Source of the DNA: Anaerolineales bacterium
GTDB taxonomy: Bacteria; Chloroflexota; Anaerolineae; 4572-78; J111
Length of the DNA stretch: 64,000 bases
Reading direction: 5' to 3'
Assembly (NCBI GenBank): GCA_015075405.1
Contig: JABTUK010000004.1
Span: forward strand, 744,001 to 808,000
The notes below the pieces were generated by a model that saw only the letters and a list, made by a program, of their open reading frames with translations, made no database searches and had not been told where the DNA came from. Shown piece after piece: positions 15,485-25,796 of this stretch. The position numbers and the translations under genes are program-made. Numbering within the stretch: position 1 is the first letter of the stretch; every line of letters begins with the position of its first letter.

Positions 15485-17200
15485 ATGGCGCAAAATACTA
15501 ACAATAAATATGATGTGGCTATCATCGGGTCGGGGATCGGCGGTTCGACGTTGGGCGCGATTCTGGCCCGGAATGGCATGAAAGTCGTCATCTTTGAGGG
15601 AGGCGTCCATCCCAAGTTTGCCGTGGGCGAATCAATGATTCTGGAAACATCGGAAACCATGCGGGCCATTGCCGAGTTTTTTGATGTGCCCGAAGTGGCC
15701 TATTTCAGTTCGGAGAACTACTTTTCTTACATTGGCACATCGCACGGGGTCAAACGCCATTTCAGTTACCTGCACCATACTCCCGGCCAGGAACATGACC
15801 TGTCCAAGACGCTGCAGGCGGTGATCCCCAAAGAACCGCACGGTCACGAAATGCACCTCTACCGCCAGGACAGCGACTACTACCTGACCGCCATCGCCGT
15901 CGCTTATGGCGCGACTGTGTTGCAGAACACCCCGGTCCGTGATATTAACGTTGGTCCTGACGGCGTCGAAGTCATCACCGCCGAAGGACGCCGCTTTGAG
16001 GCCGACTATGTGGTAGATGCCGGAGGGTTTCGTTCCATCCTGGCCGATAAATTTGATCTGCGTGATTTCGACCTGCGTACACACGCCCGCTCCATTTTTA
16101 CCCATATGATCAACGTGCCCTGCTACAACGATATCGGCGCCTCCCGGCAAACGTACGGCCTGCCCTTTCGTCTTTCGGAGGGGACGCTGCATCACATCTT
16201 TGAGGGCGGCTGGTTATGGGTCATTCCCTTCAACAACCATCCCCAATCTACCAATCCCCTATGCAGCGTGGGCTTGCAGCTTGACCCCCGCCTGTATCCG
16301 CAGCGAGATGACCTCAGCCCCGAAGAGGAATTTTTTGATTTCATCCAGCGTTTTCCGAGTGTGTGCGCTCAATTCAAGGAGGCCAGAGCCGTACGCAACT
16401 GGGTTCGCACTGGCCGGCTGCAATATTCCTCCAAACGGATTGTGGGCGACAGATTTTGTCTATTGGGTCACGCCGCCGGCTTCATTGACCCGCTTTTTTC
16501 CAAAGGATTGTACAATACCATGATGAGCGTGGCGGTGCTGTCCCACCTGCTGCTGGAAGCCCATCAAAGCGGCGACTACTCAGCCGCACATTTCCGGCCA
16601 TTGGAGGAAACCACCCTGAGTTTTGTCCGCACCAACGACCGCTTGATTGCCAACTCCTACAAATCATTTGCCAATTATAAGCTGTGGTCCGTTTATGCGG
16701 TGTTGTGGTTGTTGGGAGCTTATACGGAATTGGTCAGGCTGAACAGCATTCGCGCCCAGGCCAAAGATAGACAGGAATACTTTCTGCTGACGCGGGGGTT
16801 GAAGCTGGCCGGCGGCGGCTTTGCCGAATTCGAATTGCTGGCCGACAAAATTGATACCATCATCGAAACCGTCAACCCAGCCAATGAGACTGAGGTGGAT
16901 CAAGCCGTGGCCGAGATCAAGGCGCTCTTTGGCGCGATTGACTGGATGCCCATTCCCTTTAGAGAGGTGCTGGCCGGGAAGAACCATTTACCGGCCAACA
17001 AGCTCAAACTGCGCCTGTTCAAGCCTCAAGGTGGGTTCATGGGCAAGGGCGCTTACCGGGCGCATTTCTTTGGTAATCACTCAATGGCGGCGTTGGTACG
17101 GGTATTCCTGCGCGAGAAATTCAAATATTCAACGCTGTCTTTGAGATTGAGAAGAAAAGTCACCCGGGCAGCTACCGGGAAAATAGCAAGTTATTCCTAG
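15485..17200 (+). CDS. FAD-dependent oxidoreductase of the flavin-dependent halogenase-like group
   Basis: 571 residues. The FAD motif G-S-G-I-G-G-S lies at 17-23, and V-G-E-S near residue 45 matches the G-E-S loop of flavin halogenases. G-G-W-L-W-V-I-P near 245 is the W-x-W-x-I-P signature used to recognise flavin-dependent halogenases. G-H-A-A-G-F-I-D-P-L-F-S near 330 is the second FAD contact. The lysine position of characterised tryptophan halogenases cannot be confirmed by eye, and geranylgeranyl-reductase-like enzymes share the fold. It follows the ynjF-like gene in the same direction. Halogenation is therefore a hypothesis. Confidence 0.72.
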   Translation: MAQNTNNKYDVAIIGSGIGGSTLGAILARNGMKVVIFEGGVHPKFAVGESMILETSETMRAIAEFFDVPEVAYFSSENYFSYIGTSHGVKRHFSYLHHTPGQEHDLSKTLQAVIPKEPHGHEMHLYRQDSDYYLTAIAVAYGATVLQNTPVRDINVGPDGVEVITAEGRRFEADYVVDAGGFRSILADKFDLRDFDLRTHARSIFTHMINVPCYNDIGASRQTYGLPFRLSEGTLHHIFEGGWLWVIPFNNHPQSTNPLCSVGLQLDPRLYPQRDDLSPEEEFFDFIQRFPSVCAQFKEARAVRNWVRTGRLQYSSKRIVGDRFCLLGHAAGFIDPLFSKGLYNTMMSVAVLSHLLLEAHQSGDYSAAHFRPLEETTLSFVRTNDRLIANSYKSFANYKLWSVYAVLWLLGAYTELVRLNSIRAQAKDRQEYFLLTRGLKLAGGGFAEFELLADKIDTIIETVNPANETEVDQAVAEIKALFGAIDWMPIPFREVLAGKNHLPANKLKLRLFKPQGGFMGKGAYRAHFFGNHSMAALVRVFLREKFKYSTLSLRLRRKVTRAATGKIASYS

Positions 17201-17302
17201 CTTGCTGAAATGCTTTTTATAAGGGTCTGGCCCGGAATGGCCCTAAGGCGGTTGAGGAGTTTCGCCGGGCGTTTGGTTAAAAGCTGATAAAGGGGACACG
17301 CG

Positions 17303-18325
17303 ATGCGACGAACAATTCCGATCGGCATAGGAATGCTGCTGGGGGTCATGATCGGGGGACTACTTTTTCTCTTGATTAAAAGTGGCGTACTTCCGCGGCT
17401 AACCCAGGCTGAAACCCTTCCCCCAGTGATGGCGACGGTCAACGGTGTGGCCATTACCCGAGAGATGGTTGAAAAGGAAATCACCGTCAGCCGCTTCAAT
17501 GTCGCCAGTCCCCTGTCGCCTTTAACCGGGGCTGATTTGGACCGGGCGACTGACGAAGCCCTCAACCAACTCATCACTCGACAATTGGTGATGCAGGCAG
17601 CCAGCCGTCAAAATTTTGTTCTGGATGAAGCGGTGATCGAAAGCCGGGTTGAATTGTTGTTTGGGGCCAATGGGGATCAGGCCTTAGACGCTGCGCTGCG
17701 TCAAGCCGGCGCTACTCACGCCGATTTGACCTGGTGGGTGCGGGAACTGACTACCGTTGAAGTGTTTACGATCAAGGTGATTATGGCCGGGGCAGCGCCG
17801 GAGGAGCGGCAGCAAGTTTACAATGACTGGCTCAATGCCCAACGAACTGCCGCCGACATCAAAACCTATTTGCATGGCCAGGAGCAAGGCTTGCTAGCTC
17901 AAATGGGTGGACCTGCCCCCGATTTCACCCTAACTAACCTCGTCGGGCAACCGATTTCTCTCTATGATTATAAGGGCAAAGTCGTCCTCATTAATTTTTG
18001 GGCCACCTGGTGTCCCTCCTGCCTCAGCGAAATGCCCGATTACGAGCAGGTTTATCAGCAACACGGCGGGCCGGCGGGCGATTTTGTGGTCTTGGGGGTC
18101 AATTTGCAGGAAGGCCAAACCCAGGTTAAGGATTATGCCAGCGGCCTGGGTTTAACCTTTCCTGTCCTGCTCGATGAGGATGGCGGTGTCACCACCCGGC
18201 AGTACCAGGTGACCGGGATGCCGGGTAGTTTCATCATTGACCGGCAAGGTGTCATTTTTTACCGGCATGTTGGTCCAATGAGCGCCGAGACCTTACAGGC
18301 CAAGCTGGCGGAACTGGGGTTATAA
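17303..18325 (+). CDS. Membrane-anchored SurA-N-like chaperone domain fused to TlpA-type thioredoxin
   Basis: 340 residues: N-terminal membrane anchor (about 5-25), a SurA_N-like region (A-T-V-N-G-V-A-I-T-R near 45 through about 185, helical), then a TlpA/ResA thioredoxin domain starting G-G-P-A-P-D-F-T-L near 205 with active site W-C-P-S-C near 235 and cis-proline T-G-M-P-G-S-F near 305. It faces outside the membrane and could keep secreted or cytochrome cysteines reduced while holding unfolded substrates. The gene converges on and overlaps the glycosyltransferase by 6 bp. Confidence 0.83.
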   Translation: MRRTIPIGIGMLLGVMIGGLLFLLIKSGVLPRLTQAETLPPVMATVNGVAITREMVEKEITVSRFNVASPLSPLTGADLDRATDEALNQLITRQLVMQAASRQNFVLDEAVIESRVELLFGANGDQALDAALRQAGATHADLTWWVRELTTVEVFTIKVIMAGAAPEERQQVYNDWLNAQRTAADIKTYLHGQEQGLLAQMGGPAPDFTLTNLVGQPISLYDYKGKVVLINFWATWCPSCLSEMPDYEQVYQQHGGPAGDFVVLGVNLQEGQTQVKDYASGLGLTFPVLLDEDGGVTTRQYQVTGMPGSFIIDRQGVIFYRHVGPMSAETLQAKLAELGL

Positions 18326-18994
18326 GCCAAGCAGTCCGGCCAGGTGGTTGGGGCGAAGACCAAGTCGGAACAGCGTGGGGAGAACCAGCCAGAGGAGGGC
18401 AGCCTTCAAAATATGACGCCCCCGGAATTTAGCCGGGGCAATGGTTATGGCTTCAGGCAAATAAACAGTTGGCCCATAGCTTTCCATCCGCCGGACCAGG
18501 TCGCAATCGGCCAAAAGATCATAGGGCCGGAAGCCACCTAAAGCCTGAAAGACTTCCCGGCGAATAAAAATGCCGCTGTGACCGTCATAGTGGCCCATGT
18601 ATCGTTGCCGTTTGAGCTGGTGCGCCAGCCAGCGGGTGAAAGGGGTGTCTTTATCAAATCTAAGATGAAAATTGCCGCCAATCGTTTGCGGTAATACCTG
18701 CAGGTTTCGCTCTATCGCTAGCAGGGCGTTTGGCGGCAGACGGCTGCCGGGCCAGAGAAATAAAAGCACCTCGCCGCGGGCCGCAGCGGCGCCGGCATTG
18801 AGCAAGGATCCACCCCGCGCGTCAAGCAGCGGGACAATTTTGACCTGGCCCTTGACCAGACCTAGGGTATTATCGGTACTGCCTCCATCTACGACAATTA
18901 CTTCGAAGTCACCGGGTTGCTCCGCCAGGTGAGCCAGAGTCGTCGCGATAACTTCCGCATTATTTGAGGTTGGGATAATAATGGAAATTAGCAT
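18320..18994 (-). CDS. Family 2 glycosyltransferase (TIGR04283-like)
   Basis: 224 residues starting I-S-I-I-I-P-T-S-N-N with E-V-I-V-V-D-G-G-S-T-D-N-T at about 33-45, then R-G-G-S-L-L-N-A-G-A-A-A-A-R-G and a D-C-D-L-V-R-R-M box near 178. This arrangement matches the 'transferase 2, rSAM/selenodomain-associated' family as I remember it. In that family the chain usually carries H-A-D-T after L-L-F-L; here it is W-P-G-S, so the metal-binding Asp may be altered. Target unknown. Confidence 0.75.
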   Translation of the reverse strand: MLISIIIPTSNNAEVIATTLAHLAEQPGDFEVIVVDGGSTDNTLGLVKGQVKIVPLLDARGGSLLNAGAAAARGEVLLFLWPGSRLPPNALLAIERNLQVLPQTIGGNFHLRFDKDTPFTRWLAHQLKRQRYMGHYDGHSGIFIRREVFQALGGFRPYDLLADCDLVRRMESYGPTVYLPEAITIAPAKFRGRHILKAALLWLVLPTLFRLGLRPNHLAGLLGL

Positions 18995-19133
18995 GCAGCG
19001 GCCACAACTCCAATTGGCTTATAGGTTTGCCTTTTGTTTCACGGGAGGGGAAGTTCGCTTTTTGAGGTTGAGCCAACCGAGATGAATTTTACTCGCTGCC
19101 TCAATTTTTGACAATCGTCAGCCAGCCACGTGA

Positions 19134-19604
19134 TTATTCCGCCGCAATCTGCTCCAGCCCCACCGGGTCGAGGATGTCAATCTGTTTGCGGCTAATCTCA
19201 ATCAAATGCCGGGCCTTAAAGTCGTTCAGGGTTTGGGTGGCAGTCTCACGGTAGGTGCCGATGGCCTCGGCCAAATCCTGATGGGTATAGCCCTGGATGC
19301 TGCGGCTCTGCTCTTCGCTTAAGCGCAGCAGCAAGGCGGCCATCCGAGCCGGGATACTCTTGAAGGCCATATCTTCCAGCCGGGCTTCGGCTTTGTTGAG
19401 CCGGTCGGCCATCACTTTCATAAAGCGGAGGGCGACCGCCGGTTTGCTGAGAATCAATCGTTCTACGTCGTGGCGGCTCATCACACACAGCAGACAATCT
19501 TCAACACCAGACGATCCAGGTAAGTAAGGATGATTACAAAAATGTATGGCGACTGGGTTAGCCGTCATAAACCGTCGTATCCGGTCGAAAGGCGGCCCAG
19601 GCAA
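19134..19604 (-). pseudogene. 5'-truncated Crp/Fnr-family regulator
   Basis: The last about 120 residues match the end of a cyclic-nucleotide-type domain and a Crp helix-turn-helix: R-H-D-V-E-R-L-I-L-S, R-L-N-K-A-E-A-R-L-E-D, I-P-A-R-M-A-A-L-L-L-R-L, then Q-D-L-A-E-A-I-G-T-Y-R-E-T as recognition region. The sensor beta-barrel is missing; the first 34 residues of the open frame read through the end of the neighbouring DUF3179 remnant in another frame. The break lies about 19500-19555. Confidence 0.75.
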
Positions 19605-20819
19605 ACCAGAACTGTACGTGGCTCAAGACCGGTTGAAGCTGCTTGCCGGCCAACTCTCCCTTGATCGCCCGGCCAAAGACATCCCATTCACTGCCGGTTT
19701 CATTATCGGTGATGACGCCGTCTTTATAGCTAAACGTTAGGGCTTGGCCATCTACCTCCGGGCTGAACATAGCGGCTGAACCAACTTCTTTCGACTCCGC
19801 AATCTCGCCCTGATCCAATGCCGACACCTGGCCTGGCTCATAAAAGATAATAATCTTCTGCCCTTCAAAGGTATCTTCAATTACACCCCTTTTCGGCGAT
19901 GACGGATGGGGGTAGGCCGTCGCATTTTACCGGAGAAAACGCCCAGGACCTCGCTCAGTGGCCGGCAGGCGTGGATCAGGGACGCCCAAAACAGGAATGG
20001 CAGGGGTGAGGTCATCAGCCGACATAGGATTTTGACCGTGGCGACGCCCGCTGCTGGACAGCACCGTACCATTGGGGTAAGCGGCTTTGAAATCCTTCCA
20101 GGCGACCAGTTGGGCTGAGATCATCAAGCTGCGTGCCGGTGAGGTCGCCCACAATGGCCTCGCCGGTAAATTGCTGCCACCAGGACAGGGGTTTGTTGTC
20201 CCGGCCATAATCAAGTCACTGTTACGCAGGTTGCCGGAACGCCAAAGCGTAATACCTCGCCATTGACCTCCCTTTTGAAGACGACGGCCATTACAGGCAG
20301 CGGGCAAAGGTGACGGCCACCGGCATACCGGCAATCTCGTCATTGGCAATCTCGTGGCGGGTCAGAATAGCCAGCGGATAGGGCTTTGGCCTCATCCCCG
20401 ATGGCCAGGGCAATCACCGGCTGCGCATCCACCAACCACTCGTCACCTTTGGCAATGGGCTCAAAGGTCGGGTTATCAATGGGTGGGATGCCGTCTGGGG
20501 GTGGGCCGCCGGAGAGAATGTCGCTGTAGTCGCCGCTATGCTGACAGAAGTTGGTTTTGAGGCCGCTGGTAGGCTCAACGATTTCCGCCCCGACATATCT
20601 GGCCAGGTTTTCTGCCGTCCAGACGTCTGAGGTGAATCTTATGTTGATCCCGTTGAAGGGGTCGGCACAATCGGCGGGATGATTGTCAGGGTCAGCGGCT
20701 GTTGCTGACTCGGTTTGGACGTTGCTTTCAGAGGTAGTATTGCAAATTGTGTGTAAAAACCTGATTCCCTTGAGAGGGATGAGCAAATTACACAACTTTC
20801 GACATACCGCCTTCAGCAC
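19558..20819 (-). pseudogene. DUF3179 protein, frameshifted remnant
   Basis: On the minus strand consecutive pieces of one DUF3179 protein appear in different frames. G-G-P-P-P-D-G-I-P-P-I-D-N-P and V-I-A-L-A-I-G-D-E-A-K-A are in one frame, the Y-P-L-A-I-L-T-R-H-E-I segment in another, N-L-R-N-S-D-L-I-M in a third, and the C-terminal G-S-E-W-D-V-F-G with F-W-F-A-W-A-A-F in the 19558-19827 frame. At least four to five single-base shifts are needed to join them. Neighbouring genes are intact, so decay is more likely than poor sequence quality. Confidence 0.75.
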
Positions 20820-20852
20820 CTCTATGGCTTTATCGCAGGCTTAGGCCCCCGC

Positions 20853-21522
20853 ATGGCGGATGATTTACTGGAGCTGGTGACCGCCTGGCAGCCGGAGGTG
20901 ATTGTCCGCGATCCGCTTGAATTTGGCGGCTACATTGCCGCCGAGTATAGCGGCGTGCCTCACGCGACCGTTATGTGGGCTTTTTACATTACGCCCAAGC
21001 CAGTTGAAGGAGGCAAAGCCGTTTTAGAACTGCGCCAACGGTACGGGCTGCCGGCTGATCCCAACCTGGATAGCCTGGACCGTTACCTGCTACATTCCGC
21101 AGACCCTGCTCTTACCCCACTGCGCCGCGATCATTTTCCACGGCGGCTATAACTCCCTGCTCTGGGCGATGTGGCACGGCCTGCCGATGGTCATTATCCC
21201 GCAGGACGGAGGCGATCAACTCATCACCGCTCAGCGCTGCGCCGAGGTGGGGCTGGGGATTATGGTCGAGGAAACGCCTCCCACAGCCGAGGCAGTCCGC
21301 AGCGCCGTCAAAACCGTTCTTGAGCAGCCGGATTACCGGTTCGGCGCACAGCAATTTCAGCAGGAAATCAAGGCCCTTCCGCCGCTCTCCGAGGCGGTGA
21401 AACGTCTGGAGATCCTGGCTCGAATCCAAGCACCGCAGATTAATTTGGTTGTCCTTCATCCAACCCCCCAGCCCTCCAATCTTCCAGAATCATTACCGAT
21501 TTTGAAAATCAAACCTCATTAG
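20853..21522 (+). pseudogene. Broken UDP-glycosyltransferase (MGT/UGT type)
   Basis: The 20853 frame gives a UGT N-terminal part (W-Q-P-E-V-I-V-R-D-P, A-A-E-Y-S-G-V-P-H). The 21169 frame gives the donor-site end, W-H-G-L-P-M-V-I-I-P-Q-D-G-G-D-Q. The H-G-G-Y-N-S-L-L-W-A-M box between them is readable only in the second frame, right after a junction near 21110. The 5' end and the middle, about 150-200 residues of a normal 400-residue enzyme, are missing. Confidence 0.75.
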
Positions 21523-21581
21523 AGCCGCATTGTAACAAAAAAGGATTTCCCTATTAAGAAAGACGGTTTGATTAAAAATTT

Positions 21582-21610
21582 TTGACAAGCCTTAAAGCCA
21601 TGTCTATAAT
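21582..21610 (+). promoter_or_regulatory. Consensus sigma70 promoter of the superoxide dismutase gene
   Basis: TTGACA (21582-21587), a 17-bp spacer, and TATAAT (21605-21610): a perfect match to the housekeeping consensus, about 119 bp before the sod start codon. It implies strong basal expression. Confidence 0.8.
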
Positions 21611-21728
21611 AACCATCCCCGACGCCTGAGAGAATACTGTTTACATTCCATATTTCCATTCCTGCTTCGCCGTTTCAACTGTCTAACTTTAAAAACAATA
21701 AATTTATAGAAATAAGGAGAGTTTAGTT

Positions 21729-22355
21729 ATGGCTTTTGAATTACCTGCTCTGCCCTATGCTTCTAATGCGTTGGAACCGCATATTGATGCCCGGACGATG
21801 GAAATTCATCACGGCAAGCATCACCAGGCCTATATTAACAATTTGAATACGGCCCTGGAAGGTCACGCTGATTTGCAGAGTAAAAGTATTGAGGATTTGA
21901 TCAAAGGCTTAGGCGCTGTTCCTGAAAATATCCGCACGGCGGTCCGCAATAACGGTGGCGGTCATCTCAACCACTCGATGTTCTGGCAGCTTATGAGCGC
22001 CGGCGGCGGTGGTGAGCCAGGCGGCGATTTGGGCGCAGCCATCAACTCCACGTTTGGTTCCTTTGCCAGCTTCAAAGAGCAGTTTGCCAAAGCTGGGGTG
22101 GGCCGCTTTGGCAGCGGCTGGGCCTGGCTGGTGGTCAACGGCGGCAAGCTGGAAGTGGTCTCTACCGCTAACCAGGATAACCCGCTCATGGGCAAAGCCA
22201 TTGCCGGCTGCGAGGGCACCCCCATCCTGGGCCTTGACGTGTGGGAGCATGCCTATTATCTCAACTACCAAAACCGCCGGCCCGATTACATCGCCGCCTG
22301 GTGGAATGTGGTCAACTGGGATCAAGTCGCCAAAAATTTCGCCGCGGCGAAATAG
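21729..22355 (+). CDS. sod: Superoxide dismutase, Fe/Mn family
   Basis: 208 residues, full length. Metal ligands are visible: H26 in M-E-I-H-H-G-K-H, His near 80 in N-H-S-M-F-W, and D-V-W-E-H-A-Y-Y near 170 (Asp and His). It converts superoxide to peroxide and oxygen in the cytoplasm. AAGGAGAG precedes the ATG. It has its own promoter and terminator. Iron and manganese forms cannot be told apart reliably by eye. Confidence 0.95.
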   Translation: MAFELPALPYASNALEPHIDARTMEIHHGKHHQAYINNLNTALEGHADLQSKSIEDLIKGLGAVPENIRTAVRNNGGGHLNHSMFWQLMSAGGGGEPGGDLGAAINSTFGSFASFKEQFAKAGVGRFGSGWAWLVVNGGKLEVVSTANQDNPLMGKAIAGCEGTPILGLDVWEHAYYLNYQNRRPDYIAAWWNVVNWDQVAKNFAAAK

Positions 22356-22381
22356 GTTGCTTTACCCAAGTAGATGATTTG

Positions 22382-22416
22382 ATAGCCGGGTCAATATTGA
22401 CCCGGCTATTTTTTTG
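22382..22416 (+). terminator. Intrinsic terminator after sod
   Basis: ATAGCCGGGTCAA and TTGACCCGGCTAT form a perfect 13-bp stem with a 2-nt centre, followed by seven T residues. Confidence 0.9.
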
Positions 22417-22456
22417 GCAGAGTCAAGCTCCCTGGTCAAATTAGGCTTAAAGGCTG

Positions 22457-22485
22457 TTGACAATTTTTGGCGATGGGACTAAAAT
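22457..22485 (+). promoter_or_regulatory. Sigma70-type promoter of the Rieske gene
   Basis: TTGACA (22457-22462), a 17-bp spacer, and TAAAAT (22480-22485). The predicted start site leaves a leader of only about 20 nt before ATG 22514, and no Shine-Dalgarno sequence is visible in it. Confidence 0.65.
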
Positions 22486-22513
22486 GGCCTTGTGAAATTT
22501 GTACTCAACAAAA

Positions 22514-22825
22514 ATGAGCGAGTACATTAAAGTTGCCCAAACTCACCAACTGCCTTCGGGTAAAGGCATGTTGGTTAAAGCCAAAGGGCATGAGATTGCG
22601 CTGTTCAATGTGGAGGGCGAATTTTATGCCATCAGTAACCGCTGTCCCCACAGCACCGGCCCCTTGGCAGAAGGGCGGTTGTTTGGTCGTATTGTCACCT
22701 GTCCCTGGCATGGCGCCCAGTTTGATGTAACAACGGGACAATATTGTGGAGGCCAGGCGGTTAAGGCAGTCGCCACTTACCCTGTTCACGTCGAAGGTCA
22801 CTCCATTTTTATCGAAATAAATTAG
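22514..22825 (+). CDS. Rieske [2Fe-2S] ferredoxin (NirD/BphA3-like)
   Basis: 103 residues from ATG 22514 (a TTG at 22499 would add five residues but overlaps the promoter region). It has the Rieske binding pattern C-P-H near residue 45 and C-P-W-H near 63, with 15 residues between the boxes as in soluble Rieske ferredoxins. It transfers single electrons in the cytoplasm; the partner is unknown. The next gene, a 4Fe-4S ferredoxin, starts 35 bp later. Confidence 0.9.
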   Translation: MSEYIKVAQTHQLPSGKGMLVKAKGHEIALFNVEGEFYAISNRCPHSTGPLAEGRLFGRIVTCPWHGAQFDVTTGQYCGGQAVKAVATYPVHVEGHSIFIEIN

Positions 22826-22860
22826 CTCCACTACATTCAAAAAAATCTAGGAGGATTTTA

Positions 22861-23154
22861 ATGACACACGTAATTACTGCGCTTTGCACCCGCGAGGGCG
22901 ACTGTGTTGAAGTCTGCCCCGTAGACTGCATCATCCCCGGCCCAAAAGGCGACCCGGAGTGGGGCGCGTTATTCTGGATTGACCCTGATACCTGTATTGA
23001 CTGCGGCGCGTGCGTCCCGGTCTGCCCCCCCGAAGCCATTTTCCCTGAAGAAGATGTTCCAGCCGAATACGAGGCTGATATTGCCCGCAATGCGGCCTAC
23101 TTTACCGAAGGTCCCGGCTATTGGGATTACGATTTAGACGAACAACGCCATTAA
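22861..23154 (+). CDS. Ferredoxin with two Fe-S clusters (4Fe-4S type)
   Basis: 97 residues. First cluster set C-T-R-E-G-D-C-V-E-V-C-P near residues 9-20, with the spacing of a 3Fe/4Fe site plus C-I-I-P; second set C-I-D-C-G-A-C-V-P-V-C-P near 42-53. The C-terminal tail is acidic. AGGAGG precedes the ATG. It resembles the small ferredoxins of actinobacteria and Chloroflexota that serve as electron carriers. Confidence 0.9.
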   Translation: MTHVITALCTREGDCVEVCPVDCIIPGPKGDPEWGALFWIDPDTCIDCGACVPVCPPEAIFPEEDVPAEYEADIARNAAYFTEGPGYWDYDLDEQRH

Positions 23155-23181
23155 GCCTGATTCTGGCCCAGCCTAATATAT

Positions 23182-23222
23182 AAAAAAAGCGGACTGCGCT
23201 GCCTCAGCGAGCCGCTTTTTAT
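23182..23222. terminator. Terminator with A and T tracts, possibly bidirectional
   Basis: AAAAAGCGG pairs with CCGCTTTTT, and inside it CGCTG pairs with CAGCG around CCT. An A-run on one side and a T-run on the other allow it to work in both directions. Confidence 0.85.
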
Positions 23223-23245
23223 TTCCACTGAACCGAGGTGTCTCT

Positions 23246-23953
23246 GTGTCAAACCCCATGCCCAGCCGAGCGATGGTGATTATGGCCCACCCCGATGACC
23301 CCGAATTTTTTAGCGGCGGACTGATTGCGTTGTGGTGCGCCGCCGGGGTTGAAGTGATCTATCTTATTTTGACCAATGGCAATAAAGGCAGTGATGACCC
23401 CACCTTCACCCCGGAAAAATTGGTCGCTGTCCGCCAGCAGGAACAGCAGGCTGCGGCCACTATTTTGGGGGTTAAAGAGGTTATCTTTTTTGACGAGCCA
23501 GATGGTGAACTCCAGCCCACCCTTAATTTACGCAAACGAGTGGTGGCCGAAATCCGCCGCTTTCAGCCCGAAGCCATCATCACCCTCGACCCGACCCGCT
23601 ACTTTTATCAAGGCCTGTATATCAACCACGCCGACCATCGCGCCGCCGGCGAGGTAGCCATTGATGCTGTTTTCCCCGCCGCCCGCAACCGCATGTACCA
23701 CCCCGAACTGCTGTATGACGGCCTGGAGCCGCACGCCGTTAAAGAAGTCTACCTGGCCGGCTCGTTGCAGCCCAACCGCTGGGTAGATATTACCACCGTC
23801 CTCGACGCCAAGCTCAAAGCCATTCAATGCCACACCAGCCAAATTAAAGACCTGGAGGCCGTTATCAAACGGGTGACAGAACGCACCCAGGCCGTTGATA
23901 TGTATGGCCGCCCAGTTAACCGTGAAGAGTTTTATGTGATCACGTTAACTTAA
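23246..23953 (+). CDS. PIG-L/LmbE family deacetylase
   Basis: 235 residues. The zinc site A-H-P-D-D-P-E-F is at residues 13-20 and the third ligand is probably the H-x2-H of I-N-H-A-D-H near 130. Family members remove N-acetyl groups from sugar conjugates such as GlcNAc-inositol or mycothiol and bacillithiol precursors. It starts at GTG 23246 behind GAGGTG. No thiol-biosynthesis gene is nearby, so the substrate is open. Confidence 0.85.
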   Translation: MSNPMPSRAMVIMAHPDDPEFFSGGLIALWCAAGVEVIYLILTNGNKGSDDPTFTPEKLVAVRQQEQQAAATILGVKEVIFFDEPDGELQPTLNLRKRVVAEIRRFQPEAIITLDPTRYFYQGLYINHADHRAAGEVAIDAVFPAARNRMYHPELLYDGLEPHAVKEVYLAGSLQPNRWVDITTVLDAKLKAIQCHTSQIKDLEAVIKRVTERTQAVDMYGRPVNREEFYVITLT

Positions 23954-23963
23954 AAACGTGTTG

Positions 23964-24011
23964 CGTGTTGCGTCTTGCCTAATAAAAACGGAAGACGCAA
24001 GACGCAACACG
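23964..24011. repeat. Perfect 15-bp hairpin made of GCGT/TTGC words
   Basis: CGTGTTGCGTCTTGC (23964-23978) and its exact complement GCAAGACGCAACACG (23997-24011) flank an 18-nt loop; a partial extra unit CGTGTTG precedes the left arm. A structurally similar element (different words) lies at 37391-37460. The gap to fumC also holds a GATTACT tandem tract (about 24170-24215). Confidence 0.8.
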
Positions 24012-24232
24012 AATCTTAAGTGATTGTTTTCCCAAAAAACTACCTCCTCCAGAATATGACAATTGACCACCCATAAAGTGACACATAGCACTACTAGCTC
24101 GGCGTACCTCGGTGTATCTTTAACTTGCCAATAAAATGCGCTAATAAGGTAACAGAGTAGCAGAACTTATCTGACTACTGGCATCTGATTACTGACATCT
24201 GATTACTGATTACTATTTTCACAGGAGGACCA

Positions 24233-25621
<1,389 letters not shown>

Positions 25622-25650
25622 GCCCCAGGCAACACCTGACCCTGATTTTC

Positions 25651-25686
25651 AAGGAGCCGGCATCTCCCCGATGCGGCTCCTTTTTT
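25651..25686 (+). terminator. Intrinsic terminator after fumC
   Basis: AAGGAGCCGGCATC and GATGCGGCTCCTT pair (one bulge) around CCCC, ending in a run of T. Confidence 0.88.
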
Positions 25687-25796
25687 ATAACGACGAAACT
25701 TTTTCAAAACTCAGCCATGCCCTCGCGGAGTATCCCCTAAAAAATTGACGGCTTTCCGGCACAGAGGTATATTGCCTAAAAAAAGGGGGGAGGGTG

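Noticed and set aside
19558..20819. Several independent small genes
   Set aside because: Pieces in different frames line up as one DUF3179 protein, so it is one frameshifted remnant.
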